Part shown: piece after piece, positions 9,591-19,368 of the stretch
How the letters are laid out: the number at the start of each line of letters is the position of its first letter
Position numbering within the stretch: the first letter of the stretch is position 1
The notes under the pieces: generated by a model
Told to the model about the DNA's origin: nothing
What the model saw: the letters and a program-made list of their open reading frames with translations, nothing else
Database searches by the model: none
NCBI RefSeq assembly: GCF_004378355.1
Contig: NZ_SNUB01000010.1
Span: 35,026 to 99,025 of the forward strand
DNA length: 64,000 nt
Reading direction: 5' to 3'
Source: Psychromonas algicola
Lineage (GTDB): Bacteria; Pseudomonadota; Gammaproteobacteria; Enterobacterales; Psychromonadaceae
Program-made: the position numbers and the translations under genes

Positions 9591-10611
9591 GACGTCCTCC
9601 AAACCAGTTTTGTGACCGGTTAATAATATAAACTAAAGACAACATAACAGGCACTTCAACCAACACGCCCACAACCGTGGCGAGCGCTGCACCAGAATGC
9701 AAACCAAACAGTGAAATGGCAACGGCAACAGCGAGCTCAAAAAAGTTAGAGGTTCCAATTAAACAGGCTGGGCCTGCAATATTATGAGGCAGCTTCATCC
9801 ACTTAGCCGCTAAGTAGGCAATAATAAAAATACCGTAGGTTTGGATCATCAACGGGATAGCAATCAAGCCGATGGTTTCAGGCTCAGATAAAATAGTCTT
9901 CGCTTGAAATCCAAACAATAAAACCACAGTCGCTAATAAACCGATCACAGACCAAGGTTTTAATCGCGATAAAAGATGCACTAACGCCCCTTCTTCATGA
10001 CCATGATTTAAAACTTTTCGAGTGATTACCCCCGCAATTAAAGGCAACAACACATAAAGTACAACGGAGATAATTAAGGTTTCCCAAGGGACTTGAATAT
10101 CACTCACACCCAATAAAAATGCAGAGATAGGGGCAAAAGCAAAAATCATGATCACATCATTAACGGAAACTTGGACTAACGTATAATTTGCATCGCCTTT
10201 GGTTAACTGCGACCAAACAAACACCATGGCAGTACAAGGCGCTACACCTAATAAAATCATACCTGCTATATATTCTTGCGCAGAAGTGGGATCCACAAAA
10301 TCAATAAACAAATAATTAAAAAATAACCAGCCTAGCCCCGCCATAGTAAAAGGTTTAATCAACCAATTAACGACCACTGTTAGTATCAAACCTTTCGGGG
10401 TTTTCCCCACATCCTTAATGGCAGAAAAATCAATTTGCACCATCATTGGGTAAATCATTACCCAAATAAACACAGCAACCACAATATTAACGTGTGCAAT
10501 TTCTAAATTAGCAATGGCTTGAAAAGCTTCAGGTTGCCATGAGCCAAGAATCACACCAAGCACAATGCTCAACGCAACCCATATCGATAAAAAACGTTCA
10601 AAAATACCCAT
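9583..10611 (-). CDS. ACR3-family arsenite efflux permease
   Basis: The 342-residue protein has ten hydrophobic segments and the ACR3 landmarks [13 protein letters not shown] and [13 protein letters not shown]. It exports arsenite across the inner membrane using the proton gradient. ATG 10611 is preferred to the TTG at 10626 because AAGGAA precedes it at 7 bases. It is the second gene of the arsenic operon, 19 bases after the regulator fusion. Confidence 0.95.
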   Translation of the reverse strand: MGIFERFLSIWVALSIVLGVILGSWQPEAFQAIANLEIAHVNIVVAVFIWVMIYPMMVQIDFSAIKDVGKTPKGLILTVVVNWLIKPFTMAGLGWLFFNYLFIDFVDPTSAQEYIAGMILLGVAPCTAMVFVWSQLTKGDANYTLVQVSVNDVIMIFAFAPISAFLLGVSDIQVPWETLIISVVLYVLLPLIAGVITRKVLNHGHEEGALVHLLSRLKPWSVIGLLATVVLLFGFQAKTILSEPETIGLIAIPLMIQTYGIFIIAYLAAKWMKLPHNIAGPACLIGTSNFFELAVAVAISLFGLHSGAALATVVGVLVEVPVMLSLVYIINRSQNWFGGRHV

Positions 10612-10630
10612 GCTAAATTCCTTCAAATAA

Positions 10631-11458
10631 TTATTTACAAAAGCTTGATCGATCCGGTCTATTTTTCATCTTGGCTAATCGTTGAAGCTCATCAGTGATC
10701 ATTGGAATATTGTTTTCTGTGGTTTGAGCAATGACAGATTTTGCCCACAAAGGAAGTTCAGGGTTAATGCGATAAAACACCCACTGTCCATGCTTTCTAT
10801 CTACAATCACTTTCGCTTTTTTAAGCACGGCTAAATTACGAGAAACTTTAGGTTGGCTGTCTTCATCCATCGCCGTCATTAATTCACAAACACAAAGTTC
10901 GCCGTGATAATGAGACAACATCAGTGTTTTTAATCGAATTTCATCGGTCAGTGTTTTATAAAAAGAGAGAGGTTCAACAGCATTGCTTTGTTCATTATTA
11001 ATTTCGGTCGAAATACGATCAGTTTTATTAGTTGATGAGTTCTTTGTTTCTTCAATTAACAGAAACATGGATAAGCGATTGTTGATCTCATTGAAAGTCA
11101 CAGTAAAGGGATCATTTCCACCGCGCTCTTTAGCATCGGGTAAATCCCATGAAAATTGTTTAATGGCATTTGGGTAACTTCTACATACATCATGAGTGGT
11201 GTCGCATAAGGTAATAACGTAATCAAACACTTCACCTTCAAAGCTGCTGACATTTTTAGCACTTAAAGTCTCAGTTGCTAAGCCAAACTTTTTTAATACA
11301 TCAAGAGTGCGTTCGTCAACCCTATCAGGCTGCGTTCCTGCACTAAAAGCATCATACAATTCACCCGCTTTATTTTTTAACAACACTTCCGCAATTTGTG
11401 AACGCACTGAATTACCAGTAGAAAGAAACAGCACCTTTTTTTTATTTGAACTTGCCAT
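10631..11458 (-). CDS. ArsC-like (low-MW phosphatase) / ArsR fusion, catalytic Cys missing
   Basis: The 275-residue protein has two domains. Residues 8-135 match the low-molecular-weight phosphatase/arsenate reductase fold, but the family loop CTGNSCRS reads STGNSVRS: the nucleophile Cys is Ser13 (codon TCT) and the second Cys is Val18. The later pair corresponding to the resolving cysteines (TLC...DVC, Cys85 and Cys92) is kept. Residues about 165-260 form an ArsR winged helix with the arsenite-binding CVC in HGELCVCEL (about 189-191). As first gene of the operon it is surely the arsenic-responsive repressor; classical arsenate reduction by the N-domain looks impossible. Confidence 0.88.
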   Translation of the reverse strand: MASSNKKKVLFLSTGNSVRSQIAEVLLKNKAGELYDAFSAGTQPDRVDERTLDVLKKFGLATETLSAKNVSSFEGEVFDYVITLCDTTHDVCRSYPNAIKQFSWDLPDAKERGGNDPFTVTFNEINNRLSMFLLIEETKNSSTNKTDRISTEINNEQSNAVEPLSFYKTLTDEIRLKTLMLSHYHGELCVCELMTAMDEDSQPKVSRNLAVLKKAKVIVDRKHGQWVFYRINPELPLWAKSVIAQTTENNIPMITDELQRLAKMKNRPDRSSFCK

Positions 11459-11487
11459 GGAAAACCTCGACCAAAAACATACAAAAT

Positions 11488-11516
11488 AGTGTATATATGA
11501 TTTTTTACATATTCAA
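11488..11516 (-). promoter_or_regulatory. Possible promoter of the arsenic operon
   Basis: Minus-strand TTGAAT (11516-11511) and TACACT (11493-11488) are separated by 17 bases and lie about 30 bases before the fusion gene. A split inverted repeat (TCAAGAT 11513-11519, ATCTTGA 11546-11552) flanks it, but its arms are too far apart for a typical ArsR site. Confidence 0.35.
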
Positions 11517-11676
11517 GATGTTTGTGTGAAATATGATTTATGAGTATCTTGATTTGACTAAATTAGCCTCAGATCTGAATAAGCAAAACGTTACAACACC
11601 ACAATTAAATAAGCTCTAAAAACATATAACATCATGGCTTAATCATTAACTGGTATTGAGCTTATCTAGACTCACC

Positions 11677-11700
11677 AAAAAAAGGTGGCTTAAAGGCCAC
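11677..11700 (-). terminator. Rho-independent terminator of the restriction-modification operon
   Basis: On the minus strand GTGGC-loop-GCCAC (11700-11685) is followed by a run of seven T (11683-11677). It lies about 170 bases after the broken small ORF that ends the hsd operon. Confidence 0.75.
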
Positions 11701-11747
11701 GTCTCGTAGTTCATATCACGCCATTAGCACTAATCTAGTTTTGGGAC

Positions 11748-11763
11748 GTCGGATTCATCCGAC
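11748..11763. repeat. Small GC-richer palindrome, REP-like
   Basis: GTCGGA-TTCA-TCCGAC is a perfect hairpin in an AT-rich spacer, of the kind seen in short dispersed palindromic elements. Only one copy is in this window, so repeat status is unproven. Confidence 0.3.
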
Positions 11764-11871
11764 TTTGACTCGCCTTCATGCTAAATATTGTATTTTAGAA
11801 AACACAGTGATAGGAATATACTGAGTAATATTTAGTTAGGAGGTTTATTTGTAGAGTTTTTAAAAATGTAT

Positions 11872-12180
11872 TCAGAAAGCACGATCTATAAATTGATCCA
11901 TTAACCGAATCTTTTCATCACATAAAGCTTTTAAGTGCGCACTTAATTCGTCGTGATCTTTAAAATTAGTATTATTTTCTCGGTTGTATTTTTCGACATT
12001 TTTTTTCATCTTATCTTTAAGTCTATTGATTTCTTTTTCATGGTTGATTGCTTGTTAGATTTTGCATTGTTCAATATAGTCAGAAAAATCATCTAGACCT
12101 TTTTCTATCTCTTTAGACACTTCTTTAGAGGCTTTATTACAAATTTTTAAGAACCTAAATATTGACTTTAAAAAACCCAT
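11872..12180 (-). pseudogene. Small ORF interrupted by an in-frame stop, last in the hsd operon
   Basis: A good AGGAG site 6 bases before ATG 12180 opens a frame that reads MGFLKSIFRFLKICNKASKE and continues as charged helix to TAA at 12057-12055 (codon 42). The same frame then continues without another stop for about 60 codons (QAINHEKEINRLKDKMKK...) to TGA at 11874-11872. The whole would be a soluble, coiled-coil-like protein of about 100 residues. Either it is a fresh pseudogene, a 41-residue product, or a read-through case. It lies 25 bases after hsdR. I do not recognise the family. Confidence 0.6.
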
Positions 12181-12205
12181 TTATTACTCCTGACTAGATT
12201 AATAA

Positions 12206-15200
12206 TTATGCTCTCGCAGCCTTAACTGCTTCAGCTTGTTCAAAGATCTCTTTATACACTTCATCACGGCTAATTGGTGGATAACCATATTTAGCTAACA
12301 CTAAAATAAGCTCAACTCTTAAGGTCGATTTAATATCTTCACGATTGTTCCAATCAGGGAATTGCGCTTGATCGTCTACAATCACTTTTACTGCTTTGGC
12401 TAACTCTATTAGTTTTTCGTCAGGGTAATTAAAGTCATATCTCACTGCTAAGGTTTTTAGCGCGTCATAGAAAGCTTTTTCTTCGATATCAATGCCTAAC
12501 TCATCACCGGCGTTCATCTCGTCACGCACGTTATAAATAAGGTCAACCATCTCTTCTGAGAAATCTTCTAACACATCACTCACTAATATATCTTCTTCAC
12601 TGCGTTCGTTATAACGTTCAACTAACGCTTCAAATCGTTTAGTAAAATTGATGCCTTGAACGTTGTTTACCTTTTTCAACTCACCAATCGCTTTAGCGAG
12701 TAGTTTTTGTAATATGCTAATTTTAGTATTAGGTAGCTTTATCTTTTCAATTTTAGCGATGTAATCTTCATTGAAAATATCAATCTCACCGCCCTCTTCA
12801 TTGCCTAATTTAAAGATCTCTTCAACACCATCACTTTGTAATGCTTCAGCGATCATATCGCGGACTTTGGCATTCATTTGCGCAGTATCAGGCGCATCAC
12901 CTTTTGTTAACTTAAACACAATCGAGCGAATCGCTAAGTAAAAGTGTAGATGATTACGCTGCTCTTCACTTATTTTTTCACTACCACAACACACGTCATA
13001 AGCGGCTTTTAAGCGTTTAACTAAGTCCATAAAACGTTTTTTACGTTTCTCACTGGCTAACACAAACTCAGCAGCATAGTTAAGCGTATTTAATTGTGCG
13101 ACGGCTTGGCCTGTAAAATAAGCTGAATAATCAAAATGATGGAAAAACTCTTTTAATAACTGAAGATGATTTTTAACTTCAATAATTGACGCTTCCACAT
13201 CTTCAAAGTTTGTTTCATCACCCTTAGAAAATTGCGCTAAGGCTTTGTTCATCTCAGTTTTAATGCCGATATAATCAACCACTAAGCCTTTATCTTTACC
13301 TTCAAATTGGCGATTTACACGCGAAATGGTTTGAATCAAAGTATGTTTTTGAACAGGTTTATCGATATACATAGTATCTAAAAATGGCACATCAAAGCCC
13401 GTTAACCACATATCCACTACAATGGCGATTTTGAAGTTAGAGTTTTTATTTTTGAATTGTTTATCGAGCACTTTACGTTGATCTTTACTACCGAGTAAAT
13501 AATACAAGCGTTCTTCATCATCTTTCCCGCGCGTCATTACCATCTTCACACGCTCAGAAGGTGCAGCAATGCGCCCTTCATTAATCGCGCGCTCTCGTTC
13601 AACGTCGGTTAATGCTGATGTATTGTCGGTATCAACTTTTTCAAACCAAGTAGGACGCAATACTTCTAATGCTTGATAAACTTGATAAGCGATTTGACGA
13701 GAACTACACACAAACATCGCTTTGCCTGCGACCGTAGAGCCTTCATCAACACGGTTCTCATAATGCTCTACAAAGTCTTTAGCTAATACATTAATACGGT
13801 CAGGATCGCCTAGAATCGAGTTCATATTCGCCGTGGCTTTTTTACTCTCTTCTATTTGTAACTCATTACTGCCTGCGTCTGCACATTCTTCGTAGTACTT
13901 TTCAATCTCTTTCAGCTTGGCATTATTTAAACAAACTCTAGCCGCGCGGCCTTCATACACAATACGCACTGTAATTTCGTCTTTTACCGATTCCGTCATG
14001 GTATAAGAATCAACAATTTCACCAAACACACTTAATGTGGCATCAACAGGTGTACCAGTAAAACCAACATAAGTTGCGTTCGGTAAAGAGTCATGCAGAT
14101 ATTTTGCAAAGCCATAGGTTTTCTTCACCGTGTGATTAGTTTGATCCACCAATATTTTTTGATCAAGATTCACTTGGCTTCGATGCGCTTCATCGGAAAT
14201 ACAAATCACATTACAGCGATCCGTTAGCAGCTGCGTATCTTCCGTAAACTTATGGATAGTCGTTAAAAATAAACCACCGCTTTTACGCGCTTTCAAAAGC
14301 GATCGCAAATGCGCTCGACTGGTCACCGTTTCAATTTTATCGTCACCAATATATTTTTTAGCATTACCAAACTGCTGCGATAATTGATCATCTAAGTCAG
14401 TACGGTCAGTAATTAATACAATCGTAGGGCTATTAAAAGCGACGCTTTTCATTAATAAGCGTGATAAAAACTGCATGGTAAAACTCTTACCACAACCCGT
14501 TGCACCAAAATAAGTTCCACCTTTACCATCTCTTAAGTTGTCAGCTTCTTTTAATGGCAACACACCAGCAGGTAATTTTTGATGTAACTTAATATTTTCA
14601 TACAGTTTTTTAGCGGCATAATATTGTGGGTAACGTGGCACCACTTTAACTTCGGTATTGCCCGTATCAGGAAAGTAAATAAAGTGACGCATCACATCGC
14701 GTAACCTTGCTTTCTCAAACAAGCCTTGCAACATAGTGTGCAAAGAATTAATGCCTTCTTCCGCAACTAACTCTTGCCCAGTGACTTTGCGCCATGCATA
14801 AAAGAATTGGTAAGGTGAAAATAAATTCCCCATTTTATTATTAACACCATCACTGATAATACATAGCGTATTAAACACAAACAGCTGTGGAATATCGCGA
14901 CGATAACGCACTGTCAATTGTTCATAAGCTTCAAAAATGGGCGCATTTTCACGAATCGCACTTTTAAATTCAAACACCACTAATGGCAAACCATTAATAT
15001 ACAAGATGCCATCGGGAATACGTTTTTCACCTTGGTTATGCGGTAAATTACCTTCAATTTCAAGCTGATTAACAAAGCGATAAATATTACTGTCTGACGT
15101 TAATGAATCATCAGCTATTGACGATGGCAAAGAAGATGGAGAATGAATCGCTGTATAAGGAGGAACCACTTCGGCTGCTTTTAATGGCAAGTTTTCTTGT

Positions 15201-15631
15201 TGCGCTTTTAAAGTCACGTTAGACGCAGAAGATAACAACGCTTGCTTTACCACGGCTTCAACATTGTCGTAATCAAGCAGTTGAATATACAAATCTTTTT
15301 GCGAAGCACTACCTGCTTTACTCGACGCTTCTCGCTTTAAAAGGAAGCCATCACTGAGCCAGCTACAAAAGGTTTTATTACTTTCATACAAGTCGCTCGC
15401 CGACAAAGCCTCTAATCGACGAATAATAGTTTCGATTTCATTATCGGTAATATCAGCATGCAGATAGCGTTGGCGTAGAAATTCACGTAAATCCGCTTTA
15501 ATCAAGACTTCCGAATTATGGCGCGATCCATTAGCAGGTAATGAAAGCTCCGCACCGTTTAGATGCGGATAACCTTGCTCACCTAACAATTCAATAATTG
15601 CTTGTTCTAACTTGGCTTCAGTGAATTTCAT
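12206..15631 (-). CDS. hsdR: Type I restriction endonuclease subunit R
   Basis: The 1141-residue protein cuts DNA after ATP-driven translocation, in complex with HsdM and HsdS. The nuclease core reads PDGILYINGLPLVVFEFKS (about residues 203-221, D...ExK). Helicase motifs follow: Walker A GATGCGKS (about 374-381), DEAH in CISDEAHRSQ (about 478-484), FTGTP, and the motor-2 segment WLTGFDVPFLDTMYIDKP with QTISRVNR. A Ser/Ala-rich stretch of about 50 residues (about 130-182) splits the nuclease domain between LDYDNVEAVVKQA and IYRFVNQLEIEG and seems to be an insertion. The gene is intact and is the last full gene of the operon. Confidence 0.96.
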   Translation of the reverse strand: MKFTEAKLEQAIIELLGEQGYPHLNGAELSLPANGSRHNSEVLIKADLREFLRQRYLHADITDNEIETIIRRLEALSASDLYESNKTFCSWLSDGFLLKREASSKAGSASQKDLYIQLLDYDNVEAVVKQALLSSASNVTLKAQQENLPLKAAEVVPPYTAIHSPSSLPSSIADDSLTSDSNIYRFVNQLEIEGNLPHNQGEKRIPDGILYINGLPLVVFEFKSAIRENAPIFEAYEQLTVRYRRDIPQLFVFNTLCIISDGVNNKMGNLFSPYQFFYAWRKVTGQELVAEEGINSLHTMLQGLFEKARLRDVMRHFIYFPDTGNTEVKVVPRYPQYYAAKKLYENIKLHQKLPAGVLPLKEADNLRDGKGGTYFGATGCGKSFTMQFLSRLLMKSVAFNSPTIVLITDRTDLDDQLSQQFGNAKKYIGDDKIETVTSRAHLRSLLKARKSGGLFLTTIHKFTEDTQLLTDRCNVICISDEAHRSQVNLDQKILVDQTNHTVKKTYGFAKYLHDSLPNATYVGFTGTPVDATLSVFGEIVDSYTMTESVKDEITVRIVYEGRAARVCLNNAKLKEIEKYYEECADAGSNELQIEESKKATANMNSILGDPDRINVLAKDFVEHYENRVDEGSTVAGKAMFVCSSRQIAYQVYQALEVLRPTWFEKVDTDNTSALTDVERERAINEGRIAAPSERVKMVMTRGKDDEERLYYLLGSKDQRKVLDKQFKNKNSNFKIAIVVDMWLTGFDVPFLDTMYIDKPVQKHTLIQTISRVNRQFEGKDKGLVVDYIGIKTEMNKALAQFSKGDETNFEDVEASIIEVKNHLQLLKEFFHHFDYSAYFTGQAVAQLNTLNYAAEFVLASEKRKKRFMDLVKRLKAAYDVCCGSEKISEEQRNHLHFYLAIRSIVFKLTKGDAPDTAQMNAKVRDMIAEALQSDGVEEIFKLGNEEGGEIDIFNEDYIAKIEKIKLPNTKISILQKLLAKAIGELKKVNNVQGINFTKRFEALVERYNERSEEDILVSDVLEDFSEEMVDLIYNVRDEMNAGDELGIDIEEKAFYDALKTLAVRYDFNYPDEKLIELAKAVKVIVDDQAQFPDWNNREDIKSTLRVELILVLAKYGYPPISRDEVYKEIFEQAEAVKAARA

Positions 15632-15696
15632 TTAATACCCTTATCCATTTATGCTACCTAGTCATTTTACAACCTATGAATAACCTAACTACGCAA

Positions 15697-16332
15697 CTAA
15701 TCTAGATAATCATCTTCATCTAGATAATCATCTTCAACATCAACACCATCAAGCAGTGATAACATTGATTTTATCGGCCAAATTAACTCTTTTTTACTTT
15801 TTGCAGCGCCTTCGTCTTTGCACTTGACGGAGCATGGACGCTCTGCTAACCATGCGGCAGTTCTATATGTTGAAATATTCATCACATCAATATTTTCATG
15901 TACCAGCATGTGCTCAAGATCATTTTTCATTTGATTTGATGTACCTTTTACTGAGCTGCTATTCACCTTGTCATTGCTTGTCGCAATAAAACTCAATGGG
16001 GCAAGTAAGCATTCTGCCGCTTGCATTTGTTCCTCATCGGCTCCCACTTTGAGTAAAGTATTCATCAATGCATCACCGAATAAATAATCAAATGTTGCAA
16101 AGTCTTTTTTGGTTAACCCAACTAACAACACAGGAAACCGCGTTACACTATGTACCATCAACACACATTGCCTACGGCCAATGATGAATAAATTGCCATG
16201 CCAATGTGATAAAGGATTATCTTCAAGTATAAAATCCATACCTTCCAATAATTTATTACCCTCTGGCAATAAACCATTTTCTTCAATCGATAATTTGCTC
16301 AGTAATTTTTGTGTACTATAACAAGTCAGCAT
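15697..16332 (-). CDS. Unknown protein resembling DUF6933, inside the hsd operon
   Basis: The 211-residue protein opens with MLTCYSTQKLLSKL and continues with HWHGNLFIIGRRQCVLMVHSVTR, which I match from memory to the DUF6933 family (residues 1 to about 110). The rest is not recognised. The C-terminus is acidic and ends in a perfect duplication of EDDYLD, coded by two exact 18-bp copies (15700-15735). It sits between hsdS and hsdR with 65-76-base gaps. A link to restriction or defence is suggested only by position. Confidence 0.6.
   Translation of the reverse strand: MLTCYSTQKLLSKLSIEENGLLPEGNKLLEGMDFILEDNPLSHWHGNLFIIGRRQCVLMVHSVTRFPVLLVGLTKKDFATFDYLFGDALMNTLLKVGADEEQMQAAECLLAPLSFIATSNDKVNSSSVKGTSNQMKNDLEHMLVHENIDVMNISTYRTAAWLAERPCSVKCKDEGAAKSKKELIWPIKSMLSLLDGVDVEDDYLDEDDYLD
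15700..15735. repeat. Exact 18-bp tandem duplication at a gene 3' end
   Basis: Two identical 18-base units (15700-15717 and 15718-15735) encode EDDYLD twice at the end of the DUF6933-like gene. The length is a multiple of three, so copy-number change would keep the frame. Confidence 0.9.
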
Positions 16333-16408
16333 AATGTTTTAGTCTCTATTGTTAATGGTGTTAGTTGAGTTAGTTATACATTAATCTCTAAGTGTAGCGT
16401 AAATACCA

Positions 16409-17833
16409 TCAGTCAAAACAAGATGGAAAATACGTTTTAAACAATTTCATCAAATTTCGTTTTGCTTTCTGTTTTTGAATTATTTTATCGATCATTGAAT
16501 ATAAAATGCCACCATCAATATTATGCTCATTAAAGCTTTTTTCTAATGTCAGTAAGCGGTCTGCCGCTTCTTGATAGGCGGTATTATTGGCTTGATTAAT
16601 GAGAGGAACAACCACTCGATAATATAAATCAACGGCATCTTGAGCATGTTTAACTACTAATAAATCAGCTAACTGAAGTAAATTATAGGGATCAGCCATA
16701 TGTTCTAACGCCCATTTCCGGGCTTTTTCTAACTCATTTTGGTGAATATAAAGCGCTAACAACGCATCACTATTCCTCGCTACATTTTGCCTAGTTTGTT
16801 GTTCGCTAATTTTTACACCACAACCTATGAATATTTTTTCGACTTTTTCCATAAAATTGGAGTCCATCACGCCTATTTGTTGCTGTAATTTTTCAAGCGC
16901 TTCAAACCGATTAAAACTTGGCTGTTCAATAAACATTTGCCAGCTTAGCTCCCATGCCTGTTTAAAGCTTGATGATGCAATGCGAAGACTAACCTCAAAG
17001 CGCTGACATTCAATTTTTTCATAAGGAGTGGTTGCTTGTTGGTATGCTTTTTTAAGATAAAATTCGGCTTTCAGTTCATCGCCATTGTCTAAACATATTT
17101 TACCAATATCTAAAAAGTCAGTATTACGCCATGCGCTTTTAGCCATCAAATCACATTGCCTTTGCCAATCACCTACGCGTTCAGCCTGTTCAATAAGCGG
17201 TTGTGTTAAACGTTTAACTTCCCACTTTTTATTATGATCACTTAAATCTATCGTTGATGGATTTAGTTTTTCAATTTGGGCATGACACGCCGACATAAAT
17301 AATGCATTAACGCTGTCTGACAAGTTAAAATCTTCAGGTACCGCTGGGAAAACGTCGTATTTATACTCAGTAAAATGTTGCATGATCCACTGGGCTTTTT
17401 TCTCATCAGACCAACTTAGTTGATTAAATAATGAGGTAAGTCGGTCTTTAAGTTGCTCTTCAATGCCAAAACGAAAGCCACCGGAATCATCAATGGTTTC
17501 TAACACTTTATTTAAACGCTCAAACGCTTTTAAAATAAGTAGCCATTGTTTCTCAACGGCTAACTTGTCAATGGCAATAAATATGTCGTCAAACAAGGCA
17601 TCGGCACCATGAAAATAAGCACTGACTTTATTCCATTCCCAGATTTTTTTAGCGGGTAAAGCCTTGGTTATTAGCTTGCTAATTTGAGCAGGAGTTATGC
17701 TTCCTTGTTCATTCATCATGGCTAACTCCCATTTCGTTTTTTCATTGGTTGACTGTTCTACATATTGCATAACAATATCGGTGAGTTCACTCGCGCTTTT
17801 TTGATTAAACCATGTTTTTAAATTTTTATTCAT
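16409..17833 (-). CDS. Unknown helical-repeat protein in the hsd operon (DUF6880-like)
   Basis: The 474-residue soluble protein is almost entirely helical with TPR-like pairs. A central segment with VLETIDDSGGFRFGIEEQL resembles DUF6880 proteins, a memory-based match. There are no catalytic motifs, signal peptide or membrane segments. Its ATG lies inside the hsdS stop region (8-base overlap, ATGAATAA), so it is translationally coupled to hsdS. Its function is unknown; a scaffold or defence accessory role is only inferred from its place. Confidence 0.6.
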   Translation of the reverse strand: MNKNLKTWFNQKSASELTDIVMQYVEQSTNEKTKWELAMMNEQGSITPAQISKLITKALPAKKIWEWNKVSAYFHGADALFDDIFIAIDKLAVEKQWLLILKAFERLNKVLETIDDSGGFRFGIEEQLKDRLTSLFNQLSWSDEKKAQWIMQHFTEYKYDVFPAVPEDFNLSDSVNALFMSACHAQIEKLNPSTIDLSDHNKKWEVKRLTQPLIEQAERVGDWQRQCDLMAKSAWRNTDFLDIGKICLDNGDELKAEFYLKKAYQQATTPYEKIECQRFEVSLRIASSSFKQAWELSWQMFIEQPSFNRFEALEKLQQQIGVMDSNFMEKVEKIFIGCGVKISEQQTRQNVARNSDALLALYIHQNELEKARKWALEHMADPYNLLQLADLLVVKHAQDAVDLYYRVVVPLINQANNTAYQEAADRLLTLEKSFNEHNIDGGILYSMIDKIIQKQKAKRNLMKLFKTYFPSCFD

Positions 17834-19271
17834 TGTTGGAGCCTAAAGCAGTTATTGAATTTTCTGCTGTTTCCAACCCATCAGGGATTTGTAATTCGCC
17901 TGAGATGAGTTTGGGAAGAAGCGTGTCGCGGAGTTTGGTTAAAATTGCTATATTTTCTGAAATAGCATGTATTTGATTGTGAATAGGTATAATGAACGAT
18001 TCAAAATTAACCAAAATATCTTTATTTGGTACAATTAAGTTATGATTTTTTAGAATATCAGTTTTTAAATTAGTAAACACACTACCATTACCTTGTTGAA
18101 CTAACTCTTTCCTTACAACCAAAAACAATTGATACAAATATAAATCTGAAAAAATTTCTTTAGTTGGAAAATGTAACCAACCATCGTGTATACAAGCATC
18201 GGTATCTAAAAACTTAGGTAGACCAGGAGTTGCACTATTGGATAAAATTAATGCCCCTTTTTTTAATAAAGTGGTTTTTGATAGACCTTCTGGTTTTATA
18301 AATTCTTTCGTTTTCTTAATAAAACGTGATTGACTAGCCGTAGCATCACTAATTTTTGTCCAGGGTAAGCCTTTCGTATCAATGAAGTCTTTTATTGGTC
18401 GAGGTGAGCCACCTCTTTTAACAGCAATTTTATCTCCTAACGCCGCAACATCCCACCCTTTAGGAATCCAGCCGTTGATGCCGATGGATGGATCGTCGGT
18501 TAATTCAAATTCACTTGGGAAGTGCTGGTGTGTATTTTTTGTTTGTGATGTTTGCGCTTGTGATTGTTGATTTGATGTAACCGATAAATTTTGTGTTAGT
18601 TGAGCTTGTAATGTTGGGTTTTGTTGCAATACTTGCAGGCGTAATTTTGCACGTTGCAGCAATGTTTCAGGCCATTCATTCGGTAGATTGTCTAGATTAA
18701 AGCCAGCTTTAGCTAACGCGTTATCAAACACAGGATCAAAATCAACAAACCAGCTTTTAAATAATGTCTGCGCCATTTTTTCAAGCGTTTGGTTGGTTTT
18801 TTGGTTGAGTTCGATTTTTTGGTCAAAATCGTTAACCAATTTAGCAATTTGATGTCTGATTTTTAAAGGTGGAGCTATAACAGGTATTTTTTTCAAATCA
18901 CCTTGAGTAATTTTAGGTCTTGTAGATCCCGATATATAACTATCAATTTCTGCATGCTGAAGTGCATAACAAATGTATTGAGTATCTAGATCATCTACTC
19001 CTTTTAAAACATGCGCATGGTTATTAACCCAAAACTTTCCTTTTGCGGTAAATGCAATTGGTGTATTTCTTGTTCTTAAGTTATCCCCGTCCTCTGCTAG
19101 TAAAACGAACAATCCATCAAAAACATAACTTTCTACATAATCAGTAATACCAGAAGCTCCATAATAAGGATATACGCCAGAGATTCGTTTTGATTTCGTA
19201 ATAGGCTTTCTTTTTGTATCGTGAATTGTAACTAAATCAACCAAAGGCAATATTGGATACTTATTCTCCAT
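17826..19271 (-). CDS. hsdS: Type I restriction-modification specificity subunit S
   Basis: The 481-residue protein has two target-recognition domains (about 1-135 and 265-420), each followed by a conserved helical spacer: LVNDFDQKIELNQKTNQTLEKMAQTLFKSWFVDF and FIIPIHNQIHAISENIAILTKLRDTLLPKLISGEL (both given in part, about 146-180 and 425-460). A Gln/Thr-rich linker (about 215-250) joins the halves. It decides which split DNA sequence is methylated or cut. TRD1 contains FVLLAEDGDN and STRPKITQGDL. The start lies within the small ORF upstream (11-base overlap), and a GGAGG in that ORF serves as ribosome site. Confidence 0.95.
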   Translation of the reverse strand: MENKYPILPLVDLVTIHDTKRKPITKSKRISGVYPYYGASGITDYVESYVFDGLFVLLAEDGDNLRTRNTPIAFTAKGKFWVNNHAHVLKGVDDLDTQYICYALQHAEIDSYISGSTRPKITQGDLKKIPVIAPPLKIRHQIAKLVNDFDQKIELNQKTNQTLEKMAQTLFKSWFVDFDPVFDNALAKAGFNLDNLPNEWPETLLQRAKLRLQVLQQNPTLQAQLTQNLSVTSNQQSQAQTSQTKNTHQHFPSEFELTDDPSIGINGWIPKGWDVAALGDKIAVKRGGSPRPIKDFIDTKGLPWTKISDATASQSRFIKKTKEFIKPEGLSKTTLLKKGALILSNSATPGLPKFLDTDACIHDGWLHFPTKEIFSDLYLYQLFLVVRKELVQQGNGSVFTNLKTDILKNHNLIVPNKDILVNFESFIIPIHNQIHAISENIAILTKLRDTLLPKLISGELQIPDGLETAENSITALGSNNE

Positions 19272-19368
19272 AACCCAACGCCTCCAAGTTGTTACGGATC
19301 GCTTTATCTAGCTCTTCAGCTTGGCTCATTGTTTTGCTTAAGGCTTTTCTATCAAACTTATTCATCAT
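19261..19368 (-). CDS. 35-codon ORF duplicating the C-terminal tail of HsdM
   Basis: Between yhcG and hsdS a small frame starts at ATG 19368 (or 19365) and ends in SQAEELDKAIRNNLEALGYGE. The end of HsdM reads NQATELDKAIRKNLEALGYGK. The ORF overlaps yhcG by 11 bases and hsdS by 11 bases, exactly as the end of hsdM overlaps yhcG. It carries the same GGAGG ribosome site for the next gene. It is probably a relic or coupling leader rather than a functional protein. Confidence 0.65.
   Translation of the reverse strand: MMNKFDRKALSKTMSQAEELDKAIRNNLEALGYGE

Noticed and set aside
8586..9602. TTG start for the ArsP-type permease
   Set aside because: GGAGG lies inside that extension and serves ATG 9590.
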